This document shows, one piece after another, positions 1 through 7,379 of a DNA stretch of 7,512 bases. The stretch lies in assembly GCA_016932895.1 (NCBI GenBank), contig JAFGCA010000217.1:1-7512 (forward strand). The letters run 5' to 3'. The position numbers were made by a program, and so were the translations under genes. Under the pieces are notes generated by a model, which was not told the DNA's origin, did no database searches, and worked only from the letters and a program-made list of their open reading frames with translations. The number at the start of each line of letters is the position of its first letter. Within the stretch, counting starts at the first letter, position 1. This DNA is from Sedimentisphaerales bacterium (GTDB lineage Bacteria > Planctomycetota > Phycisphaerae > Sedimentisphaerales > SG8-4).

Positions 1-1499
1 ACGTTCTCGGCGCGGAACCCGATGCTCCGCCGCCAGCGGTTTTCGAGACGCTGCTCGAATCCGACGTCGCCCCGCAGGCGCTTCTCGTCGTAGCTCTCGC
101 GGTAACGTTGCCAGCTTCGACCGGTGAGGTCGAACTCGACCGGCTTGTCGCGCCAATAGGGGTCGGAGAAACTCACATAATACTGGCTGACGTGGGTGCC
201 GGGCTCGAGAGTGACGCTGAGAGTCTGCCCGGCCCCGCGAAATGATTTCATGGAGAACAACTCGGCGAGGCTGTCGGGCCAGTCGCTGATGTCGAAGTTG
301 CTCTGGCGAAAGACAAGCCGGCCGATGACGCCGCTGTCGGTGCTCATGCCGATGCCCGGGATGATGACGCCGCTCATGCCCTCCTCGATGTTCACCCGCG
401 CGTCCTTGCGGTTGGGGTCGCCGTCGGGCGGGGTCACGGGCCGAATGAGAGTCTCCTGGGCGCTGGCGGCGCGTTGTACGTATTTCTCGAGAATGCCGCC
501 GCCCTCCTTGGGCGCGAGCCTGGCGTTGTACAGTTCGCCCGGGGTGAACCCGTACTCGTCCAGCACGCGCCGGATCGTCTTGTCCCGCGTCGTCTCATTT
601 CCGGTCACCTCGATTCGGCCGAGGCGAAACTGCCTGCCCTCGGTGACCTCGAATTCGAGTGTGACCTCATTGTCCTGCGTCTTCGACGTAAAACGCGGTA
701 CCTGTCGGACCTCGGCGTCCACGTAGCCCTGTTCGCGATAGAGCTGGACGACGGCCTTCGCGTCGCGGTCGGCCGTCGGCTTGAGATACGCCTGCCCCTC
801 GCCGGTCTCGATCTTCTCGCGCAACTGATCGGTGGTGAAATGCGTGTTCCCCGTGAAACGGATCGCGCTGACGTGGTAGAGCGGGCCGTCCTCGATGAAG
901 AACGTGATGCTCACCCCGCTTTTGTCTTCGGCGAACTCGGTCTCCTGCCTGATGGTGTAGTCGAGGTAGCCGTGATTGTAGTAGAACGTCCGAAGCCGAT
1001 CCAGGTCCTCGTCGATGGCCCCCTCGGTGTAGTAGACCGGCCAGAGCAGCCACTTTTTCTGCTTCATCTTGATGACCTGCCTGAGCACGCCGGCGCCGAA
1101 CGCCTCGTTGCCGACAAAGTCGATGGACTCGATCTGCACGCGCGGGCCTTCGTCGATCGTGTAGAACAGATGCCCGTCGGCCAGGCGCTCCCTGTCGAGC
1201 GAGACCTGGACGAAGGGAAAGCCGATCTTGCGGTAGACCTCGGCGATGGTCAGCCGGCCTCCCTCGGCCAGATACGGGTCCAACGGGTCGCCCAGCTCGA
1301 ATCCCAGCCGCTCCCGCAGCACGTGGCCCTTGAACTTGTGATTGCCTGTAAACTCGATGGACTTGATGATCGCATTCGATGGATGATGGACGATGGATGA
1401 TGGATGATTGGGGTCGCCCGCCTCAGCCGCCATACACGGAGCCAGACCGCCCGAGAGACCCAGCACAATGAGAATGAGAACAGCATCCTGCCTATTCAT
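1..1499 (-). CDS. bamA: BamA-family outer membrane protein assembly factor (5' part, runs off left edge)
   Basis: BamA is the central component of the machine that folds and inserts beta-barrel proteins into the outer membrane. The frame is open from ATG at 1499 to the window edge, giving 499 complete codons. Residues 1-25 form a signal peptide with a hydrophobic core (VLILIVLGL) and probable cleavage near CMA/AEAG. Four POTRA-like units follow, each opening with an [IF]-x-G-N strand turn and closing on an EG or DG: about 44-118 (SIEFTGN...TIDEGP), 121-205 (SIDFVGN...IEDGP), 208-288 (AIRFTGN...VTEG) and 291-374 (RIEVTGN...IEEG). From about residue 377 the sequence looks like the first strands of the Omp85 barrel (YYVSFSDPYW at 440-449). 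E. coli BamA has five POTRAs; four or a variable number is common elsewhere. Residues 31-41 (NHPSSIVHHPS) are encoded by a heptamer repeat and look like linker. There is no strong Shine-Dalgarno; GGATG lies 8 nt upstream. It sits 34 bp behind dnaB. The family call is firm; bamA versus another Omp85 member is less so. Confidence 0.88.
   Translation of the reverse strand, partial: MNRQDAVLILIVLGLSGGLAPCMAAEAGDPNHPSSIVHHPSNAIIKSIEFTGNHKFKGHVLRERLGFELGDPLDPYLAEGGRLTIAEVYRKIGFPFVQVSLDRERLADGHLFYTIDEGPRVQIESIDFVGNEAFGAGVLRQVIKMKQKKWLLWPVYYTEGAIDEDLDRLRTFYYNHGYLDYTIRQETEFAEDKSGVSITFFIEDGPLYHVSAIRFTGNTHFTTDQLREKIETGEGQAYLKPTADRDAKAVVQLYREQGYVDAEVRQVPRFTSKTQDNEVTLEFEVTEGRQFRLGRIEVTGNETTRDKTIRRVLDEYGFTPGELYNARLAPKEGGGILEKYVQRAASAQETLIRPVTPPDGDPNRKDARVNIEEGMSGVIIPGIGMSTDSGVIGRLVFRQSNFDISDWPDSLAELFSMKSFRGAGQTLSVTLEPGTHVSQYYVSFSDPYWRDKPVEFDLTGRSWQRYRESYDEKRLRGDVGFEQRLENRWRRSIGFRAEN
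1381..1408. repeat. Four tandem 7-bp units inside the bamA signal/linker region
   Basis: Plus-strand units are GGATGAT, GGACGAT, GGATGAT and GGATGAT, with one substitution among the four. On the coding (minus) strand they encode the low-complexity linker between the signal peptide and the first POTRA domain. Because the unit is 7 bp, gain or loss of one unit would shift the bamA frame, whereas three units would keep it. Confidence 0.8.
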
Positions 1500-1519
1500 T
1501 ATGAATCATCCATTATCCA
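1394..1519. repeat. 16-bp imperfect inverted repeat flanking the bamA start and signal peptide
   Basis: Bases 1394-1409 (TGGATGATGGATGATT) and the reverse complement of 1504-1519 (TGGATAATGGATGATT) agree at 15 of 16 positions. They enclose 94 bp holding the bamA start codon and signal-peptide codons. The left arm is the end of the tandem heptamer array and the right arm lies in the dnaB-bamA gap. No target-site duplication or transposase is visible, so this is described only as an inverted repeat. Confidence 0.65.
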
Positions 1520-1533
1520 CAATCAATTGTCAA

Positions 1534-3027
1534 TCAGAAGGGAACCGCTCCCTGGTCGATCTGCGCCAGGTTCTCGAATCGCGTGCACTTTTCCCGGAAC
1601 GCCAGCTTCACGACATCCGTGGGGCCGTTTCGCTGCTTGGCGATAATCACCTCGGCTGTGTTGTCCGCCTGGTAGTCCGGCTCGCCGCGATGATAGTAAT
1701 CCTCACGGTGCAGCAACATCACCACGTCCGCGTCCTGCTCGATCGAGCCGCTCTCCCTCAGGTCGCTCATGCGGGGCCGGTGGCCTTCGCGGCCTTCGGG
1801 CGAGCGGTTGAGCTGGCTGAGCACGATCACTGGGACGTTGAGCTCTCGCGCCAGCGACTTCATGTACCGCGAGATCGCGCTGATTTCCTGCTGGCGCGAC
1901 TCGACCTTGCCCATGCCCATGCCCATCAACTGGAGATAATCCACCATGACGCAACGAATGTCGTGCATGGCCTTGAGCCGGCGGGCCTTGGCGCGCAGCT
2001 CCAGGGGCGTCAGGGCCGAGGTGTCGTCGATGAAGATCGGCGCCTCGGAGATGGTCCCGCAGGCCTCGACGAGCTTTTGATAGTGCTCCGTGCTGAGCAT
2101 GCCCTTGCGGACGAGCTGCGAATCGACGCCGCTGTAGCTGCACAGAAACCGCTCGGCCAACTGCTGCCGGCCCATCTCCAGCGAAAAGACTGCCAGCGGG
2201 ATTTTCTCGATGATCCCGACGTGCTCGGCGATGTTCAATGCGAAGGACGTTTTGCCCATGCTGGGCCTGCCGGCGATGATAATCATTTCGCCGCTCTGGA
2301 GGCCGCAGGTCAGGTCGTCCAGCTCGTAATAGCCGGTGGGCAGGCCGGTGACGTGCGTGCCCTCGCGTTTCTCGATGATCTCGTAGGCCCGCGTGACCAG
2401 GTCCTTGAGGGCGACGGCCGCGTTGGTGATGCGTTTGTCCGCCACGGCGAAGATCCGCCGCTCGGCCTCGTCGAGCTTGTCCCCGGCGTCGCCCGTCTCG
2501 TCGTAGGCCAGGTTCAGAATGTCCGTGGCCGCGGAGATCGTCTCGCGCAGGATCATCTTCTCCCGGACGATCTCGGCGTAATAGACGACGTTGGCCGACG
2601 ACGGAACGGTCTCGATGACCTTCTGGAGGTATTCCCAGCCCCCGATGGCGTCCATGTTGTCGTGCCGCTGGAGCTCGTCACGGACGAGAAAGCCGTCGAT
2701 GCCCTCGCCCCGGTTCTTCTCGAACAGGGCGATGACCGCGTCGAAAATCACCTGGTGCTCGGTGTGATAGAAGGCGTTGCGGTCGAGCAACTCGATCACA
2801 TCGCCGATGCATCGCGGATCGACGATCATCGAGCCGAGGACGGCGGCCTCGGCGGCCAGCGACTGCGGCATGCTGCGCAGGACCGTTCCCAGGGGCGCTG
2901 GGCCGGCCTTTCCACGGGCCGAGCCATCCCCGTCGCGGGAAACGCTCGCCCTGCTCGACCCATTCGACTGGGCCGTGACCGTACCTGCCGCCTCGGCCGT
3001 TCTATTACGATTGCCTTTCGCTGCCAC
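1534..3027 (-). CDS. dnaB: Replicative DNA helicase DnaB
   Basis: DnaB is the hexameric, ATP-driven helicase that unwinds DNA ahead of the replication fork and recruits primase. The 497-aa product has an N-terminal collar domain from about residue 54 (PQSLAAEAAVLGSM) to 155, a linker helix, and a RecA-type motor domain from about 225. The motor motifs are intact: Walker A GRPSMGKT at 253-260, FSLEM at 281-285, Walker B MVDYLQLM at 361-368, SQLNR at 404-408, SDLRESGSIEQDAD at 421-434 and AKQRNGPT at 463-470. No intein or insertion interrupts them. The chosen start is GTG at 3027, the first start after an in-frame TAG at 3037-3039, with only a weak AGG upstream. It adds about 50 residues of Ser/Gly/Ala-rich, probably disordered sequence. 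An internal ATG at 2871 (residue 53) would start right at the conserved domain and cannot be excluded. The gene is followed after 34 bp by bamA in the same direction. Confidence 0.97.
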   Translation of the reverse strand: MAAKGNRNRTAEAAGTVTAQSNGSSRASVSRDGDGSARGKAGPAPLGTVLRSMPQSLAAEAAVLGSMIVDPRCIGDVIELLDRNAFYHTEHQVIFDAVIALFEKNRGEGIDGFLVRDELQRHDNMDAIGGWEYLQKVIETVPSSANVVYYAEIVREKMILRETISAATDILNLAYDETGDAGDKLDEAERRIFAVADKRITNAAVALKDLVTRAYEIIEKREGTHVTGLPTGYYELDDLTCGLQSGEMIIIAGRPSMGKTSFALNIAEHVGIIEKIPLAVFSLEMGRQQLAERFLCSYSGVDSQLVRKGMLSTEHYQKLVEACGTISEAPIFIDDTSALTPLELRAKARRLKAMHDIRCVMVDYLQLMGMGMGKVESRQQEISAISRYMKSLARELNVPVIVLSQLNRSPEGREGHRPRMSDLRESGSIEQDADVVMLLHREDYYHRGEPDYQADNTAEVIIAKQRNGPTDVVKLAFREKCTRFENLAQIDQGAVPF

Positions 3028-3036
3028 TACGATCGC

Positions 3037-3087
3037 CTATCCATATTGCCACTCAGAGGACGCGATGTGCGCCAAACACACGGCCAT
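3037..3087 (-). other. Possible 16-codon upstream ORF in the dnaB leader
   Basis: ATG at 3087 opens MAVCLAHIASSEWQYG and ends at TAG 3037-3039, in the same frame as dnaB and 9 bp before its GTG start. A purine-rich GAAGAAGAGG sits immediately before the ATG, with its last G only 1 nt away, which is too close for an ideal Shine-Dalgarno. It may be a leader peptide, or chance. It may also mean that dnaB expression depends on reinitiation. Confidence 0.2.
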
Positions 3088-3202
3088 ACCTCTTCTTCGG
3101 CCGAAATGAGGTGCGCGGCACAGTCCTCGGACCTTTTTTCGGTCTTTTTGAGGGCCCGCAAAGAAACAAGCCGGGCGGTTTCCTTCCACGGGCCCAGAGA
3201 CA

Positions 3203-3220
3203 GCCGGTCATTCTACCGGC
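3203..3220. repeat. 6-bp inverted repeat over the dnaB -10 box
   Basis: GCCGGT at 3203-3208 and ACCGGC at 3215-3220 form a perfect 6-bp inverted repeat around a 6-nt centre. It spans the -10 element and the probable start point of the predicted dnaB promoter. In DNA it would suit a small dimeric repressor; in RNA only part of it would be transcribed. The stem is short and the region GC-rich, so chance is possible. Confidence 0.4.
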
Positions 3221-3238
3221 CCGCCCCTCCGCCGTCAA
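3210..3238 (-). promoter_or_regulatory. Predicted sigma70-type promoter for dnaB-bamA
   Basis: On the minus strand TTGACG (3238-3233) and TAGAAT (3215-3210) are separated by exactly 17 bp, each matching the consensus at 5 of 6 positions. Transcription would start near 3203, leaving a leader of about 175 nt before the dnaB GTG. The -10 box lies inside the inverted repeat GCCGGT-N6-ACCGGC (3203-3220), which could be an operator or could be chance. Confidence 0.6.
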
Positions 3239-3239
3239 A

Positions 3240-3586
3240 GTCCAAACCCGTCCCGACGACGATTGCAGGCTGGCCGCGAAGGGCGAGAATTTCTCCAGCA
3301 AATCCGGATTTACCGAACCGGGGCCGGGAGGGCCCGTACGAGACATAAGTTTTCAGGGCCGATAGAGACGGGAGGGCCTTAAGACGGCTGTGAACGATGG
3401 AGGATGGGGGTAAACAGAACGGGCTTCTGGGAATCCGGTGATTATGAGATCGAGCGGCATAATAACCTGCAAAACCATACCCTTGGATCCGGCTTGCATT
3501 CCAAAGTGACACCATCCTTCTGAGACAGCCTGTCGCCGCGATACGCTCCGGCGGCAGTCACGAAGCCATCCACAGGGCCTCCAACC
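3240..3586. other. Intergenic stretch without a recognisable gene
   Basis: Several short open frames cross this stretch on both strands (for example 3213-3515 on minus and 3111-3365 on plus). None has a plausible ribosome binding site or a recognisable protein character, and they contradict one another by overlapping. I see no tRNA, tmRNA, RNase P or SRP RNA signature. It contains a 12-bp perfect palindrome AAATCCGGATTT at 3300-3311 and a segment at 3392-3410 resembling the heptamer repeat of the bamA start region. It lies between the cysK terminator and the dnaB promoter. Confidence 0.5.
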
Positions 3587-3620
3587 AAAAGGCCGCAGGC
3601 CACACACCCTGCGGCCTTTT
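3587..3620 (-). terminator. Rho-independent terminator of the yezD-cysK unit
   Basis: A perfect 13-bp stem, AAAAGGCCGCAGG at 3587-3599 pairing with CCTGCGGCCTTTT at 3608-3620, surrounds an 8-nt loop. Read on the minus strand it lies 80 bp after the cysK stop codon and ends in a run of four T. The symmetrical A/T flanks mean it could also stop plus-strand transcripts, but no plus-strand gene ends here. Confidence 0.85.
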
Positions 3621-3664
3621 ATCGTTGGTCCCGCCCGAGCCGGACATCAGCTCTCAGCGCCTCT

Positions 3665-3695
3665 TCCTGTCATCCTGAGCGAAACGCTCTGAATG
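3665..3695. repeat. Possible degenerate TCATCCTGAGCG-type dispersed repeat with hairpin
   Basis: The segment contains TCATCCTGAGCG followed by a short hairpin, GAGCG (3677-3681), loop AAA, CGCTC (3685-3689). Sequences beginning TCATCCTGAGCG are, from memory, common intergenic repeats in several environmental bacterial lineages; I cannot verify that here. It lies between the cysK stop codon and the terminator. It may simply be a small RNA hairpin in the 3' untranslated region. Confidence 0.3.
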
Positions 3696-3699
3696 CACG

Positions 3700-4629
<930 letters not shown>

Positions 4630-4643
4630 GGTATGCCCGCCTT

Positions 4644-6004
<1,361 letters not shown>

Positions 6005-6010
6005 GTCTGC

Positions 6011-6820
6011 TCAAGGCGACACCTTCTCCGAGGCCGACTCGGTCGAGGACGCGGGATCACCGGCATTGACGTAGGCGACGACCAGCGTCAGGTGCTTGTT
6101 CGCGAACCATGCGGAGTGGGCGTTCCAGTAGTCGGCATTCGTGAAATCGTGGGAATCCGCACCCTGTCGATACTCAAACCCGAGCGGGACGTTTTCCAGT
6201 GGGACCACGTCGATCTTCCCGAAGAGGGCTTCGTCCCGGTCGTCGAATCCAAGGACACCGAGCGTCCGGCCCCGCGTGGAGATGACGCCGCCGGACAGCA
6301 GGACCGGCCTGGGCAGTGTCTTGACGAGTTTCGTGACTGCCAGGTAGTAATCGACGCCCGAGTCATCCACCCCGTTCGGCACGTCGAAGGTCGTGTGCTT
6401 CCAGACCGCCCCCAGGGACACGGCCGGCACGGCCCCGCTCTCCGAGAGAACCAGCAGCTTCGCGCCAACATCGTTCTTGTATATGGTTTCGCCGCCCGAT
6501 GGAGCAATGATCTCGCGCCCATAGGAGACTTCCACGCGATCGAACAACGTCTCGGCCCCGCCAAAGGTCGTCCAATCGATGTCCACGTCGCCGAGGTGCA
6601 CGTGCCAGGCGCCAAATTGTGGCAGACCGAACAACTGATCCTTGCCCGCAGTGTCCCTCTTCTCTGTCTCCGTCGCCCCATTACCCGCCAGATAGGCCAG
6701 CGGGTTGAATGCTATACCCCCTACCCCCTTAAGGTTGTTCAGCGGCACACCCGCCCTCAATGCCGGTCCGCCAAACGACACGATCCAACCAATCAAGCTT
6801 ACAGCCCAGAACTTCGCCAT
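6011..6820 (-). CDS. DUF3034 family protein, predicted exported outer-membrane beta-barrel
   Basis: The function is unknown. From ATG 6820 the product is 269 aa, with an N-terminal signal peptide (hydrophobic WAVSLIGWIVSFGG at 5-18, probable cleavage near ALRA/G at 24). The mature start VPLNNLKGVGGIAFNPLAYLA is what I recall of DUF3034 proteins, as are DDSGVDYYLAVTKL (152-165), LGVLGFDDR (187-195), GFEYRQ (214-219) and the closing NADYWNAHSAWFANKHLTLVVAYVNAG (228-254). The alternating polar/hydrophobic strands and aromatic residues suit an outer-membrane barrel, which is inference. A GTG at 6922 in the same frame adds 34 residues and has a perfect AGGAGG 5 nt upstream. The ATG at 6820 has a weaker AAGGG 8 nt upstream but puts the signal peptide at the N-terminus, so I prefer it. 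The gene sits between yezD and metY, which suggests co-expression with sulfur assimilation, perhaps as an envelope channel or sensor. Confidence 0.8.
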   Translation of the reverse strand: MAKFWAVSLIGWIVSFGGPALRAGVPLNNLKGVGGIAFNPLAYLAGNGATETEKRDTAGKDQLFGLPQFGAWHVHLGDVDIDWTTFGGAETLFDRVEVSYGREIIAPSGGETIYKNDVGAKLLVLSESGAVPAVSLGAVWKHTTFDVPNGVDDSGVDYYLAVTKLVKTLPRPVLLSGGVISTRGRTLGVLGFDDRDEALFGKIDVVPLENVPLGFEYRQGADSHDFTNADYWNAHSAWFANKHLTLVVAYVNAGDPASSTESASEKVSP

Positions 6821-6927
6821 TGGAAATACCCTTCCACAACATGGTCCGGGCTTTCCAGTTGACTGGTTGAACCCTCGGAAACACTCGTTTGTCGATGTGC
6901 CCCCGGTCTTTCCGGTCGGCACGTATT

Positions 6928-6933
6928 CCTCCT
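6928..6933 (-). promoter_or_regulatory. Perfect Shine-Dalgarno upstream of an alternative GTG start (6922)
   Basis: CCTCCT on plus reads AGGAGG on minus, 5 nt before GTG at 6920-6922. That start is in frame with the DUF3034 gene and would give a 303-aa form. It is the only perfect AGGAGG seen before a plausible start in this cluster, so the start choice for the gene is not settled. Confidence 0.5.
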
Positions 6934-6940
6934 GCCGCCG

Positions 6941-7132
6941 CTAAATGCCTTCTCCTTTCTGGAACCCCGGCGACTCGTCGAACCGTCTCTTCTCCGTGAT
7001 GTCCATCTGCGTCACCCGCCCGTCGTGCACCTTGAGGGTGATCGTGCCATATTTCAGCCGCGCAACCGCCTTGCCAAGCTCCTCCAATACAGCTTGTGTC
7101 AGCGCGTCCCCAGGCCGGTATTCACTCCTCAT
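6941..7132 (-). CDS. yezD: YezD/DUF2292 family small protein
   Basis: This is a 63-aa cytoplasmic protein of unknown biochemical function. The middle of the sequence, about residues 16-51 (LEELGKAVARLKYGTITLKV...DGRVTQMDITEKRRF), matches what I know of the DUF2292 family: a short helix, then GxIxLxVxDGxVxxIExxEKxR. This is likely a small beta-hairpin domain. The C-terminal dozen residues look disordered. The ATG at 7132 is supported by AGAGGA at 7141-7146, 8 nt upstream. It is the first gene of the cluster behind a strong promoter and palindromic operator, and it is followed after 120 bp by the DUF3034 gene, then metY and cysK. My recollection is that DUF2292 genes often neighbour sulfate or cysteine genes, which this context fits. 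A regulatory or adaptor role in sulfur metabolism is inference only. Confidence 0.8.
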   Translation of the reverse strand: MRSEYRPGDALTQAVLEELGKAVARLKYGTITLKVHDGRVTQMDITEKRRFDESPGFQKGEGI

Positions 7133-7169
7133 CTGCAGTGTCCTCTATGACTCGACGGATCATCATTGA

Positions 7170-7204
7170 GACTATCTTCTCGATATCATATCGTTCCTAT
7201 AGTC
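7170..7204. promoter_or_regulatory. 35-bp symmetric palindromic element downstream of the yezD start point
   Basis: Outer arms GACTAT (7170-7175) and ATAGTC (7199-7204) are perfectly complementary and centred on 7187. Between them, also centred on 7187, is the 13-bp perfect palindrome CGATATCATATCG (7181-7193). The two 5-nt spacers (7176-7180, 7194-7198) are not complementary. It covers the predicted start and early leader of the yezD transcript, so it could be a repressor site in DNA or a two-part hairpin in RNA. Confidence 0.6.
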
Positions 7205-7216
7205 ATACTATAGTAT
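7197..7216. promoter_or_regulatory. Overlapping palindromes across the yezD -10 box (probable operator)
   Basis: CTATAGTCATACTATAG (7197-7213) is a perfect inverted repeat with 7-bp arms and a 3-nt centre. It overlaps the perfect 12-bp palindrome ATACTATAGTAT (7205-7216). Together they cover the -10 element and start point of the yezD promoter, the classic place for a repressor. The arrangement resembles operators of dimeric regulators such as Rrf2 or CymR-like proteins, but the regulator cannot be named from this window. Confidence 0.6.
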
Positions 7217-7238
7217 TTTTTTCCGGGGTCTGTGTCAA
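7210..7238 (-). promoter_or_regulatory. Predicted sigma70-type promoter of the yezD-cysK unit
   Basis: On the minus strand a perfect TTGACA (7238-7233) and TACTAT (7215-7210, 4 of 6 matches) are spaced by 17 bp. Transcription would begin near 7203, about 70 nt before the yezD ATG at 7132. An A/T tract (7215-7222) lies just upstream of the -10 box. The -10 and start region are covered by palindromes. Confidence 0.65.
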
Positions 7239-7296
7239 TGGGAATTCTTGAAAAATGTGCAGCGGAGCGTGCGATGAAGTATAAGCAACGGTGGTA

Positions 7297-7326
7297 TTGA
7301 CGAAATGGCCCCGGTTCTGCTATCCT
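7297..7326 (+). promoter_or_regulatory. Predicted sigma70-type promoter of aspS
   Basis: TTGACG (7297-7302, 5 of 6) and TATCCT (7321-7326, 4 of 6) are spaced by 18 bp. The -10 box is preceded by TGC, an extended -10 motif that compensates for its weakness. The start would be near 7333, leaving a leader of about 47 nt. That is too short for a T-box riboswitch, and none is seen. It fires away from the yezD promoter about 60 bp to the left. Confidence 0.55.
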
Positions 7327-7379
7327 AAGCGCTTTTCTGGTAGCCTGTCCCTTCTGGTTCTTTGCTGAAAGACTTCTGA

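Noticed and set aside
474..1400. A 308-codon plus-strand open frame opposite bamA
   Set aside because: It is antisense to the clearly recognisable POTRA-coding frame, and no ribosome binding site or family motif supports it.
1434..1445. Lipobox (LAPC) at the BamA signal peptide
   Set aside because: Proline at -1 does not fit the usual lipobox, and Omp85 proteins are not generally lipoproteins. Cleavage by ordinary signal peptidase after CMA is more likely.
1498..1533. TTGACA with GATAAT or CATAAT upstream of bamA as a promoter
   Set aside because: On the minus strand TTGACA (1533-1528) is 10 bp from GATAAT (1517-1512) and 24 bp from CATAAT (1503-1498). Neither spacing suits a sigma70 promoter, and the tract belongs to the AT-rich repeat.
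3129..3149. GACC-loop-GGTC followed by TTTTT as a plus-strand terminator
   Set aside because: The stem is only 4 bp (5 with a wobble pair), and no plus-strand gene ends nearby. On the minus strand it falls within the dnaB leader without a T tract.
1408..3348. A 646-codon plus-strand open frame opposite dnaB
   Set aside because: It is antisense to the intact DnaB gene and exists because stops are rare on the opposite strand of high-GC genes. Its product has no recognisable domain and is rich in the His/Arg/Asp mix typical of such shadows.
3213..3515. A 100-codon minus-strand ORF in the intergenic region
   Set aside because: There is no convincing ribosome binding site or family resemblance. 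It overlaps competing ORFs on both strands, and its middle is encoded by the degenerate repeat.
7327..7379. T-box leader before aspS
   Set aside because: The predicted leader is about 47 nt and lacks a T-box sequence and an antiterminator; the region is too short.
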